From NCBI GenBank assembly GCA_947487205.1, contig CANKVU010000024.1:1-64000 (forward strand): 64,000 nt of DNA. The letters are read 5' to 3'. Below, in pieces: positions 1 to 8,679 of this stretch. How positions within the stretch are numbered: the stretch's first letter is position 1; every line of letters begins with the position of its first letter. Source of the DNA: an uncultured Paracoccaceae bacterium (lineage in GTDB: Bacteria; Pseudomonadota; Alphaproteobacteria; Rhodobacterales; Rhodobacteraceae). Both the position numbers and the translations under genes were made by a program. Below the pieces are notes generated by a model that did no database searches, was not told the origin of the DNA, and saw nothing but the letters and a program-made list of their open reading frames with translations.

Positions 1-66
1 CCCTGCATCGAGGCCCCCGACCAGGTCGCCGACGCCATCAAGACCCTCCTCGCCCGCCTCCCATGA
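1..66 (+). CDS. 3' end of an unidentified gene
   Basis: The first 66 bases read in frame as the last 21 residues of a protein (ending KTLLARLP) followed by TGA. The short helical tail does not identify a family. A terminator-like hairpin lies about 70 bases downstream, which agrees with this being the end of a transcription unit. Confidence 0.5.
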   Translation, partial: PCIEAPDQVADAIKTLLARLP

Positions 67-134
67 TCTCTCCCTTCCACCACCCATGGCTCGCAGGCCT
101 CTTCGCCGACAACGCCGCGCCCGCAGACGCGCCC

Positions 135-154
135 CCGGCCCGCTTCCGGGCCGG
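135..154 (+). terminator. GC-rich hairpin after the partial gene
   Basis: An 8-bp perfect stem (CCGGCCCG / CGGGCCGG) encloses a CTTC tetraloop. The downstream tract is A-rich (CAGAAAA) rather than T-rich, so intrinsic termination on the plus strand is uncertain. It lies between the end of the partial gene and the convergent YihY-type gene and could serve either. Confidence 0.35.
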
Positions 155-277
155 CAGAAAAGTGGTCGCAGGGTTGCAGGACGCGGCGCCGCTTTCCTGA
201 CCCGTTCCCGCGGCGCGCCGGGGGGGCGCCCAAGGTCGAGGGCCCGTTCCAGCGACCGCGCGGGCCCGCGTGTCACG

Positions 278-1231
278 TCACGGCGAGCGGCCGACCTCGT
301 TCGCCTTCACGGCGCCGCGCTCGCCCCGGGGCAGGGTGCGCCCGGTCGTCGTGTCGCGCTCCGTCTGGTGCTCCATCTCGGAATTGATCTCGGCCCCGAG
401 CAGGACGATGAAGGCCGACAGCCACAGCCAGGTGAGGAGGATGATCACGCCGCCCAGGGCGCCGTAGGATTCGTTGTAGCTTCCGAAATTGCGGACATAG
501 ATCGAGAACCCGATCGACCCCGCGATCCACAGGATCGTCGCCGCCACGGAGCCCCAGCTGACCCAGCGCCATTCGGGATCCTCCCGCGAGGGCCCGTAGC
601 GGTAGAGGACCGCCAGCCCCAGCATCGTGAACGCGGCGAGCAGGGGCCAGCGGCCCCATTCGACGAGCGTCACGATCGTCTCCGGCAAGCCCAGGTTGCC
701 GAGAAGCGCCGGGACGACCACGGTGACGCCGAGGGCGACGAGCAGGCCCAGGATCAGGAGCAGCGTCAGCACGAAGGACACGGCGTATTCCTTGACGAAG
801 CCGCGCTCCTCCTCCTCGTCATAGGCGATGTTCATGCCCTCCATCAGCGTGCGCATGCCCTTCGAGGCGCCGTAGAGCGACAGGATCACCCCCGCGATCG
901 CCGCAAGGCCCAGTCCCGTTCCCGAATTCGAGGCGACGGCGCGCACCTGGTCCTGCAGGATGGAGGCGGCATTCTGGGGCAGCACCGAGGCGACGCTCTC
1001 CAGCTGCGCCTCGATCGCGGCCGGGTCCATGAAGAGGCCCGTGATGGAGACGATCGCCCCGATGGCGGGAAAGACGGCCAGAAGGCCGAAGAAGGCGACC
1101 CCCGCCGATACCACCGAGACGTGGTCGGCGGTCAGCTCCTCCCACACCCTGAAGGCAATGTCGCGCCACCCTTTCGTCGGGATTTCGCTCGGGGTTCGAG
1201 CGCGGCGGCCGCGGTCGGATCTGCTTACCAT
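278..1231 (-). CDS. YihY/virulence factor BrkB family membrane protein
   Basis: This 317-residue inner-membrane protein of the YihY/BrkB family (formerly called RNase BN) has no settled biochemical role. A short basic N-terminus leads into the family's characteristic opening (HVSVVSAGVAFFGLLAVFPA), followed by about six hydrophobic segments. The GASKGMRTLMEGMNIAYDE loop and the C-terminal GGVIILLTWLWLSAFIVLLG segment with the following GAEIN are typical. The C-terminal 35 residues are charged and cytoplasmic. It is a single gene, convergent with the partial gene upstream. About 260 bases with no recognisable gene separate its start from the end of the next minus-strand gene. Confidence 0.9.
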   Translation of the reverse strand: MVSRSDRGRRARTPSEIPTKGWRDIAFRVWEELTADHVSVVSAGVAFFGLLAVFPAIGAIVSITGLFMDPAAIEAQLESVASVLPQNAASILQDQVRAVASNSGTGLGLAAIAGVILSLYGASKGMRTLMEGMNIAYDEEEERGFVKEYAVSFVLTLLLILGLLVALGVTVVVPALLGNLGLPETIVTLVEWGRWPLLAAFTMLGLAVLYRYGPSREDPEWRWVSWGSVAATILWIAGSIGFSIYVRNFGSYNESYGALGGVIILLTWLWLSAFIVLLGAEINSEMEHQTERDTTTGRTLPRGERGAVKANEVGRSP

Positions 1232-1493
1232 CGGGAACTCGCATCGTTTACATTGTCGAAACGGTGAACCTCTCCTTCCCGTGACAGTTCCGGATTCGTT
1301 GAATTTCGGTGGCCGGTACGGGTCGGGGGACGGGCCGTCGCCGCGAGCGACACGCCCTTGCGCGCCGCGCCAGAATGGCCGGCGGCCCTCCGGGGGCGTC
1401 CATCGGATCTACCGCCCGGGCGACACGGGGGGCGCCCGGCCCGCTCCGGCGGCGGAGCCTCTGGAAACCGGGCGGGCTCTCCGGCCGGGACGC

Positions 1494-1811
1494 TCAAGGA
1501 TCCTTGCAGAACGTCTCGTGGAGCGCCGCCATCAATGTCTCCAGATCGGGGTCGCTGATCCGGTAGTAGATCGTCTGGCTTTCCCGCCGCGTGGCGAGCA
1601 TGCCCGCCGCGCGCAGCTTGGCGAGGTGCTGGCTCAGGGCGGATTGGCCCAGCCCCACGACCGCCTGCAGCGCGCCGACGGACCTTTCGCCCGTCGCCAG
1701 CTCGCACAGGATCAGCAGGCGCTTGGCATTGGCGACGAGTGCCAGCCGGCCGGCCACGTGCTCCGCCCGGTCCCGGAGGGCGGCGGCGGATGCCTCTGCG
1801 TCGATCCCCAT
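1494..1811 (-). CDS. sqrR: SqrR/BigR-type persulfide-sensing ArsR repressor
   Basis: This 105-residue winged-helix ArsR-family protein has its recognition-helix region at about 56-70 (QSALSQHLAKLRAAG). It has exactly two cysteines, Cys36 (RLLILCELATGE) and Cys102 (HETFCKDP). Their 66-residue spacing equals that of the two regulatory cysteines of Rhodobacter capsulatus SqrR (Cys41 and Cys107), which form a polysulfide bridge under sulfide stress. It is divergent from two YeeE-type genes and a persulfide dioxygenase-like gene, the usual BigR/SqrR targets. ATG at 1811 is chosen because the fold starts just after it; upstream frame is non-coding in character. It probably represses the divergent operon and itself until persulfides accumulate. 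Confidence 0.88.
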   Translation of the reverse strand: MGIDAEASAAALRDRAEHVAGRLALVANAKRLLILCELATGERSVGALQAVVGLGQSALSQHLAKLRAAGMLATRRESQTIYYRISDPDLETLMAALHETFCKDP

Positions 1812-1830
1812 TCCATCAGCCTTGACTGGT

Positions 1831-1844
1831 TTAGTTTGCGCTAA
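1831..1844. promoter_or_regulatory. candidate SqrR/BigR operator
   Basis: TTAG-N6-CTAA inverted repeat in an AT-richer stretch between the divergent sqrR-type gene (start 1811) and the YeeE operon (start about 1899). BigR-family operators are AT-rich palindromes in this position. Operator function is inferred from symmetry and place. Confidence 0.45.
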
Positions 1845-1898
1845 TACATAGCCGCCAGCCCGGGCGGAGGCAAGCGCGGGGCCGCAGACCGGAGAGGC

Positions 1899-2363
1899 AT
1901 GATGGAGATGGAGCTGCGAACCGGATTCACCCCGTGGGCCTCGCTCGGCGGCGGTGTCCTGATCGGCCTCGGCGTCACGATGGTGATGGCCCTGTTCGGC
2001 CGGATCGCGGGCATCTCGGGGATCACCAGGGGGGTCCTCGGCCTCGTCGTGCCGACCCCCGGCTCCCCCCGCGACAGGGATTGGCGGCTGGCCTTCCTGC
2101 TGGGCCTGATGGCGGCGCCGTCCGCGATCCTGCTGGCCGGGGGGACCGTCGCGCAGACCGTGCCGTCGAACCTCGCGGGCATGGCGGCGGCCGGCCTGCT
2201 CGTGGGCCTGGGCACCGCGCTCGGCTCGGGATGCACCTCCGGCCACGGCGTCTGCGGGCTGGCCCGCCTGTCGCGCCGGTCGCTGGCCGCCGTCGCCACG
2301 TTCATGGCCGCCGGTTTCGCCACCGTCTTCGTGCTGCGCCACCTTGCGGGCGGGGCGGGATGA
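1899..2363 (+). CDS. YeeE/YedE family sulfur transporter half (PmpA-like)
   Basis: This 154-residue integral membrane protein is the N-terminal half of a YeeE/YedE (TsuA-like) transporter, thought to move thiosulfate or other reduced sulfur species. The family's cysteine motif is present (GSGCTSGHGVCG, about residues 111-122) and is followed by LARLSRRS. It is the first gene of an operon that overlaps the second half by ATGATGA and is controlled by the divergent sqrR-type gene. Start choice is open: ATGs at 1899, 1902 and 1908 are in frame, and the GGAGAGG at 1891-1897 fits 1902 or 1908 better than 1899. Confidence 0.85.
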   Translation: MMEMELRTGFTPWASLGGGVLIGLGVTMVMALFGRIAGISGITRGVLGLVVPTPGSPRDRDWRLAFLLGLMAAPSAILLAGGTVAQTVPSNLAGMAAAGLLVGLGTALGSGCTSGHGVCGLARLSRRSLAAVATFMAAGFATVFVLRHLAGGAG

Positions 2364-2797
2364 TGCGCCTCGTCGCCGGGTTTCTCAGCGGTCTCGTCTT
2401 CGGCTTGGGCCTCGTCGTCTCGGGCATGTCCGATCCGGCGAAGGTGCTGAACTTCCTCGACCTCGCCGGCACCTGGGACCCGAGCCTCGCCTTTGTCATG
2501 GCCGGGGCGACGATCACGGCATTCGTCGGATACCGGGTCGTCTGGCGCCGTGCGGCCCCGGTCCTGGAGCCGGCCTTCGACCTGCCCGCGAATACCCGGA
2601 TCGACCGGAACCTGATCCTGGGCGCGGCGCTTTTCGGCACCGGGTGGGGGATCGGCGGCTTCTGCCCCGGGCCCGCCTGGACGGCGCTGCCCCTCCTCGC
2701 CCCCGGCACGCTGGTCTTCGTGCCCGCGATGCTCGCCGGGCTGTGGCTCGGCGCACGATCCCGCAACGCCTCCGCACCGACAGGAGCCACAGGATGA
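2360..2797 (+). CDS. YeeE/YedE family sulfur transporter half (PmpB-like)
   Basis: This 145-residue membrane protein is the second half of the split YeeE/YedE transporter. Its motifs are GLGLVVSGMSDPAKVLNFLD near the N-terminus and GWGIGGFCPGPAW (about residues 95-107) with the conserved cysteine. Its ATG overlaps the preceding stop, which implies translational coupling and a heteromeric product. The next gene starts within its stop codon. Together with the hydrolase and repressor it forms a compact sulfide/persulfide detoxification locus of the kind described for BigR in Xylella and Agrobacterium. Confidence 0.85.
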   Translation: MMRLVAGFLSGLVFGLGLVVSGMSDPAKVLNFLDLAGTWDPSLAFVMAGATITAFVGYRVVWRRAAPVLEPAFDLPANTRIDRNLILGAALFGTGWGIGGFCPGPAWTALPLLAPGTLVFVPAMLAGLWLGARSRNASAPTGATG

Positions 2798-3711
2798 GCA
2801 GGTCCAGTTTGCAGCAACGGGTCGTGCGCCACTCGCCCTCGCGCGGGGCGGGCAGCCCGGATGTCTGGGGCATCTACGAGCCCGATACCGGCTCGATCCA
2901 GTATGTCTGCGCCGACCCGGTGACGAGGAAGGCGGCGTTGATCGACATCGTCTGGAATTTCGACCCGCGGTCGTATCGCTTCTCGACCGGGAGCATGGAC
3001 CAGGTGCTGGACCTCGTGCGCGAGAACGGGCTCGAGGTGGAATGGGTGCTCGATACCCACCCGCATGCCGACCACGTCATGGCCTCGGCGCAGATCAAGG
3101 CGCGCACGGGGGCGCCCAACGCCATCGGCGCCAAGGTCCGCGACATCGCCGCCCTGTGGGCCGGGATCTACAACATGCCCGGCATCTTCGACCCGGAGCG
3201 GGATTTCGACCGCCTCCTCGCGGACGGCGAGACCCTCCGCATCGGCGAGCTGGAGGCGCAGGTAATGCTGTCGCCGGGCCACACGCTGGGATCGGTCACC
3301 TATGTCTGCGGGGACGCGGCCTTCACCCACGACACGCTGATGCAGCCCGATGTGGGAACCTCCCGCGCCGACTTCCCGGGGGGGAACACCGCGCAGCTCT
3401 GGGCATCGATCCAGAGGATCCTGGCCCTGCCGCCCGAAACCCGTCTGTTCGTCGGTCACGATTACGGGGCCGAGGGGCGCGACGAGCCGATGTGGGAGGC
3501 GACGGTGGCCGGGCACAGGGCCGGGAACCGCCACGTGAAGGACGGCACGCGCCGGGAGGAGTGGATCGCGCGACGCGACGCGCGCGACGCGACCCTGCCG
3601 CTGCCGGACCGCATCCTGGCCGCGCTCCAGGTCAACCTTCGCGGCGGCCGCCTGCCCCCGGCCGAGGCGGACGGCGGGGTCTATCTGAAACTGCCCGTCG
3701 ACCGGTTCTGA
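2794..3711 (+). CDS. blh: persulfide dioxygenase-like metallo-beta-lactamase protein (Blh type)
   Basis: This 305-residue metallo-beta-lactamase-fold enzyme is probably a glutathione-persulfide (sulfur) dioxygenase of the ETHE1/Blh type, oxidising persulfide sulfur to sulfite in the cytoplasm. Metal ligands are visible: the H-x-H-x-D-H motif at residues 89-94 (HPHADH), the His in SPGHTLGS, the Asp in HDTLM and the His in FVGHDYG. The ATGA overlap with the preceding transporter gene shows co-translation. The location beside a SqrR/BigR regulator supports the persulfide role over a generic hydrolase. The gene is followed by about 180 bases without a clear coding signal. Confidence 0.85.
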   Translation: MSRSSLQQRVVRHSPSRGAGSPDVWGIYEPDTGSIQYVCADPVTRKAALIDIVWNFDPRSYRFSTGSMDQVLDLVRENGLEVEWVLDTHPHADHVMASAQIKARTGAPNAIGAKVRDIAALWAGIYNMPGIFDPERDFDRLLADGETLRIGELEAQVMLSPGHTLGSVTYVCGDAAFTHDTLMQPDVGTSRADFPGGNTAQLWASIQRILALPPETRLFVGHDYGAEGRDEPMWEATVAGHRAGNRHVKDGTRREEWIARRDARDATLPLPDRILAALQVNLRGGRLPPAEADGGVYLKLPVDRF

Positions 3712-3895
3712 GGGCATCCCCATCGCCATGGCGGCGGGGGTCCGGGCAGGCGGGGACAGGCCCGGATCCGCCCCCCGCCCGGTCGATCCGAACGGCGGCG
3801 CCCGGCGGCGTCCCCCGGTGCCCTGCCACCGGGCGACGGCGCATCATCTGCGGTCGCGGCCCCAAGGGCGGGGTGGCGACCCGGACGGCACGGGA

Positions 3896-4141
3896 TCAGA
3901 GCGCGTGTGCCGTGCGGTCCATCCATTCGCGGTGACGCCTCCCGGCGGCGCGCGCCGTCTCGAAGAAGGCCTTCGCCGCCGCGCGCGCGGCGCCGTGATC
4001 GGCGGCTCGATCGTAGGCCTGCACGGTGTCGTCCCCGTCGGTCTCCATCGCCTTCGGGAACGATCCGTCGCCGCCGTGATCGGCGAGCGCGATCTTGCCC
4101 GTGGCGAGCATCTTCGTCACGTCGCCCTCTTGCGGCGCCAT
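3896..4141 (-). CDS. small hypothetical protein
   Basis: An 81-residue open frame starting MAPQEGDVTKML and ending REWMDRTAHAL. It is acidic in the middle (ETDGDDTVQAYDRA) and appears helical in its second half, with a strong preference for G or C at third codon positions, as in neighbouring real genes. I do not recognise a family. The frame stays open further upstream, but that part has a composition that looks like a shadow (arginine-rich). It is divergent from the symporter gene. It could be a chance frame in a GC-rich intergenic stretch. Confidence 0.3.
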   Translation of the reverse strand: MAPQEGDVTKMLATGKIALADHGGDGSFPKAMETDGDDTVQAYDRAADHGAARAAAKAFFETARAAGRRHREWMDRTAHAL

Positions 4142-4415
4142 CCCGATCCGGCCGGCGGCATCCCGCCGGGTGGCAACTCGACCCCCGGCCGGACCCTGTC
4201 CCGCGCCCGCGCTCACCCGCCTGATCTCGCGCCTGGACCGCCGCGCATGCCGCGATCGCATCCCCGCGCCCCGGATCAAGCGGTGGACCGACCTCTCCGC
4301 CGGGATGCCCCTCCGCCCGCCCCTGCGGCGACGGGAAACCTCATGGAACCCATTCACGGACCGGCCTGTTCCCCGTGCAGACACGTATTTGTGACAATTA
4401 TGGGTGTGGTGCGGC

Positions 4416-6023
4416 ATGAGCGATGCGAAATTCGAACTGGCGCTCATCGATTACGTCATTGTCGTCGTGTATTTCATCGGCATCCTCGCGCACGGTCTCT
4501 ACGTCTCGCGCAAGAACAAGGACAGCGGCTCCGAGGGCTATTTCCTGGCCGGGCGCTCGCTGCCCTGGTACCTGATCGGCTTCTCGCTCTTCGCCTCGAA
4601 CATGTCGGGGTCGAGCTTCGTGGGCTTGATGGGCGGCACCTATGCTAACGGCGTCGTCATCTTCAATTACGAATGGACGGCGGCCTTCGTCCTGATCCTG
4701 TTCGCGATCTTCATCCTGCCCTCCTACCTGCGGGCGCGGGTCTCGACCGTGCCGGAATTCCTGGAGCGGCGCTACGACGTGCGGTCGCGGCGCACCTTCT
4801 CCGCCTTCACGATCCTGGCGATCATGTTCATCGACACGGCCGGCGCGCTCTATGCCGGGGGATTGGTGATCGCCAACGTCACCGGCTACCTCAACCTCTG
4901 GACGGCGGTGGCCGTTCTCGCCCTCGTGGCGGGGATCTACACCATCATGGGGGGCCTGGCGGCGGTCGTCGTCACCGATACCGTCCAGGCGATCCTGCTG
5001 ATCTGCGGCGCCGCCATCCTGTTCTGGCTGGGCCTGAACGAGATCGGCGGCTGGGACCAGCTGTTCACCGGCATCCCCGAGGAGAAGCAGCACCTGATCC
5101 TGCCCGCCAACGACGATTTCCTGCCCTGGCCCGGGCTCTGGGGCGTGGTCCTGCTCGGCTTCTATTACTGGACGATCAACCAGTTCGTCGTCCAGCGGAC
5201 GCTCGGCGCGGGCTCGCTGAAGGAAGGCCAGGTCGGGGCGATCTTCGCGGGCTTCCTCAAGATCCCGAACATCTTCCTGATGATCCTGCCCGGCCTCATC
5301 GCGCTGAAACTGTATCCGCAACTCGAAACGCCGGACCTGGCATTCCCAACCCTGGCCTTCGACCTCATGCCGATCGGCGTCCGGGGGCTGATCATGGCGG
5401 CGCTGATCGCCGCGATCATGTCCTCGCTCGACTCGGCGCTGAACTCGGCCAGCACGCTCGTCACGCTGGATTTCGTCAAGCCGCTGAAACCCGACCTCTC
5501 CGAGGAGCGGCTGGTCGTCATCGGCCGCATCACCACCGGGATCTGCATGGTGATCGGGGCCATCTACGCCCCCTCGATCGCCGGATTCGAAAGCCTGTTC
5601 GGCTATTTCCAGTCCTCGCTCTCCTATGTCGTGCCGCCCATCGTGGTGGTCTACGTCCTGGGCCTCTTCATCCCCTGGCTTAACGGCAACGGCGCGTTCT
5701 GGACGATGATCGTCGGGCTCGCCGTCGGCGTGCCGCTCTTCATCTTCAAGGAGATCACCGGCACCTGGGAGGCGATCGGCTTGCCGGCGATCCACTACAC
5801 GATCATGTCCTCGATCATGATGCTCGCGGCCATCGCGATGCATCTCGCCATCAGCGCGTGGACCCGCCGACCGACCGACGAGGATATCGACACGCTCGTC
5901 TGGAGCAGCTCCGAGGCGCGAGAGATCTTCACCACGCTGGAGCGGCCCTTCTACGCCGACCGGACGCTGTGGTGCGGATTGCTGGTGCTCGGCATGACCG
6001 GAATGATCGTCTGGTTCTGGTAG
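4416..6023 (+). CDS. sodium:solute symporter (SSS family)
   Basis: This 535-residue secondary transporter of the SSS/SLC5 family has about 13-14 hydrophobic segments. Family features are the early GYFLAGRSLPWYLIG motif, SLFASNMSGSSFVGLMGGTY (first inverted-repeat helix) and the sodium-site helix near LIMAALIAAIMSSLDSALNS. The sequence resembles SglT-type sugar/inositol carriers, but the substrate cannot be fixed. It is the first gene of an apparent operon with MscS (7-base gap) and a short-chain dehydrogenase. Start: ATG 4416 is preferred; an in-frame GTG lies 12 bases upstream and neither has a strong Shine-Dalgarno. Confidence 0.88.
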   Translation: MSDAKFELALIDYVIVVVYFIGILAHGLYVSRKNKDSGSEGYFLAGRSLPWYLIGFSLFASNMSGSSFVGLMGGTYANGVVIFNYEWTAAFVLILFAIFILPSYLRARVSTVPEFLERRYDVRSRRTFSAFTILAIMFIDTAGALYAGGLVIANVTGYLNLWTAVAVLALVAGIYTIMGGLAAVVVTDTVQAILLICGAAILFWLGLNEIGGWDQLFTGIPEEKQHLILPANDDFLPWPGLWGVVLLGFYYWTINQFVVQRTLGAGSLKEGQVGAIFAGFLKIPNIFLMILPGLIALKLYPQLETPDLAFPTLAFDLMPIGVRGLIMAALIAAIMSSLDSALNSASTLVTLDFVKPLKPDLSEERLVVIGRITTGICMVIGAIYAPSIAGFESLFGYFQSSLSYVVPPIVVVYVLGLFIPWLNGNGAFWTMIVGLAVGVPLFIFKEITGTWEAIGLPAIHYTIMSSIMMLAAIAMHLAISAWTRRPTDEDIDTLVWSSSEAREIFTTLERPFYADRTLWCGLLVLGMTGMIVWFW

Positions 6024-6030
6024 GCCCGCC

Positions 6031-7131
6031 TTGATCGACAGCCTGCGCCAGATCATCGCGAACCTGCCCCAGGTCACCTTCCCCATCGTCGCGCTGGCCG
6101 CCGTGGCTGGATGCGCGATCCTCGTCCACGGCCTGCTCTTCCGCGCCCTGACGAAGGCGACCGAACGGCGCGTGGGCCTGGGCGTCGCGCTGATCCGCCA
6201 GGCGCGGCGGCCGCTGCGGCTGTCGCTCGTCCTCTTCGCGCTGATCCTGACGCTGCCCAACGTCTCGCTGCCCTACGGCGTCGAGAGCACGGTGCGCCAC
6301 GGGCTCCTCGTGATGCTCGTCGTGCTGGTGGGCTGGACCCTCATCGTGCTGCTGAACTACGGCTCCGAACGCGCCATGAGCCGCTACCGGATCGACACCG
6401 AGGACAACCTCCAGGCCCGCAAGAACGTGACGCAGGTGCGCGTGCTGCGCCGCGCCGCCAGCATCATCATCTTCATCGTCACCCTGGCCTCGGCCCTCAT
6501 GACCTTCGAGAGCGTTCAGGAATACGGCCTCAGCCTGTTCGCCTCCGCCGGGGCGGCGGGCCTGATCCTCGGCTTCGCGGCCCGGCCCGTGCTCGCCAAC
6601 CTGATCGCGGGGATCCAGATCGCCATCACCCAACCGATCCGGATCGAGGACGTGGTGATCGTCGAGGGCGAATGGGGCTGGATCGAGGAGATCTACGCCA
6701 CCTACGTCGTCGTGCGCGTCTGGGACTGGCGGCGCCTGGTCGTCCCGCTCAGCTACTTCATCGAAAAGCCGTTCCAGAACTGGACGCGCGAGGGATCGTC
6801 GGTGATCGGGACGGTCTACTGGTACATGGATTACACCGTTCCCATCGAGAAGGTGCGCGAGAAGCTCGGGGAGTTCCTCGAGACCTCGCCTTATTGGGAC
6901 GGCGAGGTCTCGAACCTCCAGGTGGTCGACACCGACAAGGACACGATCCACCTGCGCGGCCTGATGAGCGCCCGCACGGCACCGCAGGCCTGGGACCTGC
7001 GCTGCGAGATCCGCGAGCGCATCCTGGTCTGGCTGCAGGCGGAATATCCCCAGACCTTGCCGCGCCTGCGCGGCGAGCTGGACATGCGGCCCCCGGCGGC
7101 CGCCGGGCGAACAGAGCAAGGAGCGAAGTGA
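6031..7131 (+). CDS. MscS-family mechanosensitive channel
   Basis: This 366-residue small-conductance mechanosensitive channel protein has three to four N-terminal membrane helices. The pore-lining helix is at about residues 168-195 (GLSLFASAGAAGLILGFA). The MscS beta-domain (IRIEDVVIVEGEWGWIEEI) and C-terminal alpha/beta region follow. It begins with TTG at 6031, seven bases after the symporter stop, and its TGA shares a base with the ATG of the dehydrogenase, so the three genes look co-transcribed. A channel that releases solutes on hypo-osmotic shock next to a solute symporter suggests that the pair handles an osmotically relevant solute; this is inference. Confidence 0.88.
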   Translation: MIDSLRQIIANLPQVTFPIVALAAVAGCAILVHGLLFRALTKATERRVGLGVALIRQARRPLRLSLVLFALILTLPNVSLPYGVESTVRHGLLVMLVVLVGWTLIVLLNYGSERAMSRYRIDTEDNLQARKNVTQVRVLRRAASIIIFIVTLASALMTFESVQEYGLSLFASAGAAGLILGFAARPVLANLIAGIQIAITQPIRIEDVVIVEGEWGWIEEIYATYVVVRVWDWRRLVVPLSYFIEKPFQNWTREGSSVIGTVYWYMDYTVPIEKVREKLGEFLETSPYWDGEVSNLQVVDTDKDTIHLRGLMSARTAPQAWDLRCEIRERILVWLQAEYPQTLPRLRGELDMRPPAAAGRTEQGAK

Positions 7132-7928
7132 TGGATCTGGGACTGAACGGCAAGACGGCGCTCGTCACCGGCGGGGCGTCGGGGATCGGGCGGGCCACGG
7201 CGCGCATGCTGCTCGACGAAGGCGCCAGGGTCATCATCGTCGACGTACGGGGCGATGCCGTCGCGCGCGCCGCCGCCGAACTCGGCGATGGTTGCAAGGC
7301 GCTGCAGGCCGACCTGCGCGAGGCGCGCCAGGTCCAGGGATTGGCGCAATCGGTCGAGGAACGCTTCGACATGCCCGACATCGTCGTCTGCGCGGCCGGG
7401 GTGACGGGCGCCAAGGGGCATCCGCTGGAATTGTCCGACGCCGACTGGTCCGAGGCGTGGGAGACCGATTTCATGTCGGTCGTCCGCACCCTCCGTCAAT
7501 TCCTGCCCTCCATGGCGCAGCGCGGCTGGGGCCGCGCCGTGGTGATCTGTTCCGAGAACGCGATGCAGCCCTATGCCGACGAGGCTGTCTACAACGTCGC
7601 CAAGGCCGGCCTTCTGAACCTGTCGAAGGGGCTGAGCCGGATCTATGCGCCGCAGGGCGTGCTGGTGAACGCCGTCTCCCCCGCCTTCATCGAGACGCCG
7701 ATGACCGACGAGATGATGGACAAGCGCGCCGGCGCGCGCGGAACCTCCCGCGAGGAAGCGGTGCAAAGCTTCCTGGCCGAGGAGCGCCCCCATCTCGCGC
7801 TGAAGCGCCGCGGCCGCGCCGAGGAGGTCGCCTCCGCCATCGCCTATCTGTGCTCGGACGCCGCCAGCTTCGTCAACGGGGCGAACCTGCGCGTCGATGG
7901 CGGCTCGGTCGCGACGATCGCGGTGTGA
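7131..7928 (+). CDS. short-chain dehydrogenase/reductase
   Basis: A 265-residue classical SDR, NAD(P)-dependent oxidoreductase. The Rossmann glycine motif (TGGASGIG), NAG-equivalent (CAAGVTG), catalytic serine region (VVICSENAM), YxxxK (YNVAK) and PG-equivalent region (VSPAFIETPM) are in order. An acidic residue after the second beta-strand (IIVDVRGD) suggests preference for NAD(H). It ends with the usual FVNGANLRVDGGS. The stop of the MscS gene overlaps its ATG. The substrate is unknown; a sugar or polyol brought in by the symporter is plausible. Its 3' end overlaps the reading frame of a minus-strand kinase. Confidence 0.88.
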   Translation: MDLGLNGKTALVTGGASGIGRATARMLLDEGARVIIVDVRGDAVARAAAELGDGCKALQADLREARQVQGLAQSVEERFDMPDIVVCAAGVTGAKGHPLELSDADWSEAWETDFMSVVRTLRQFLPSMAQRGWGRAVVICSENAMQPYADEAVYNVAKAGLLNLSKGLSRIYAPQGVLVNAVSPAFIETPMTDEMMDKRAGARGTSREEAVQSFLAEERPHLALKRRGRAEEVASAIAYLCSDAASFVNGANLRVDGGSVATIAV

Positions 7929-8679
7929 GGGACCCCGGAGCGCGGCCCTTGCCGGTGCCGGACCCGTGCCCAGGTTCCTGGCGATCCGGGGGATGGGCCA
8001 CCGTCTCGGGGCGGGACGGGTCCGGTATCGCGATCTCCCAAGTCATGCCGGACGCACCCCGCGATCCCGTGACCTCCGCCTTCAGGGTATAGGCCAGGCA
8101 CTTGGTCGGGAACTGGGTCCCGAAGCCCGGCGGGCCTTCTGGCGCCGGGGGCATGGCCCCGGCCCAGCGGAACGACAGCCGCTCTCCCTCGGATCGATGC
8201 CCCCGGCGCCGGGACAGTTCCACCCGTCCGCCCGCGCCGCGCAGGGCCCCGTGCACCAGCGCATTCGTGGCCAATTCGTGAAACGCGATCGCAAGCTGCT
8301 CGGCCCCCCGTGGCCTGAGGCTGACCTTCGGCCCCTTGATCCGCGCCTGCCGGTCGGGACTCGCCGGCACCGTGAGCGCGTCGCGCCAGAGCAGTTCGAG
8401 GTCGAGCCCGGCCAGGGGCTCCCGGATCGCCGCCGACCGGACCCGCGCACAGGCGGGGATCCGGCCGTCGAGGTAATCGACGCATTCCTCCACGGCGCGC
8501 CCGCCGGTCACGCTGTGCCGCGCGATCGCGCGGGCGGTGGCCATGCTGTTGCGGACGCGGTGCTGCAATTCCTTCAGCGGCACCCGGCTGCGATCCTTGG
8601 CGATCCGGCGCGCTCCGTCTTCTTTCCCCGCCCCGTCACTCGCCGCCGCCGGGGTCACCTCCCGGAGCACCCCCGTCAT
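7873..8679 (-). CDS. HWE-family sensor histidine kinase, catalytic core only
   Basis: The 268-residue frame holds an HWE-type dimerisation and phosphoacceptor segment (LKELQHRVRNSMATARAIAR, His at about residue 40). The N-box follows (IAFHELATNALVHGAL), then a final GFGTQF...LAYTL...WEIAIPD segment typical of the family's C-terminus. There is no PAS, membrane or other sensor domain. The frame continues upstream of ATG 8679 without recognisable domain. The conserved part ends near 8020; the last ~50 residues are low-complexity and overlap the dehydrogenase gene by 56 bases, so the true stop may have shifted. It may be functional or a decaying copy. Confidence 0.55.
   Translation of the reverse strand: MTGVLREVTPAAASDGAGKEDGARRIAKDRSRVPLKELQHRVRNSMATARAIARHSVTGGRAVEECVDYLDGRIPACARVRSAAIREPLAGLDLELLWRDALTVPASPDRQARIKGPKVSLRPRGAEQLAIAFHELATNALVHGALRGAGGRVELSRRRGHRSEGERLSFRWAGAMPPAPEGPPGFGTQFPTKCLAYTLKAEVTGSRGASGMTWEIAIPDPSRPETVAHPPDRQEPGHGSGTGKGRAPGSLTPRSSRPSRHRRAGSPR

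Noticed and set aside
4398-6260. Long minus-strand open frame opposite the symporter
   Set aside because: Arg/Asp/Gly/His-rich composition with no domain; it is the antisense shadow of the clear SSS transporter, a common effect in very GC-rich genes.
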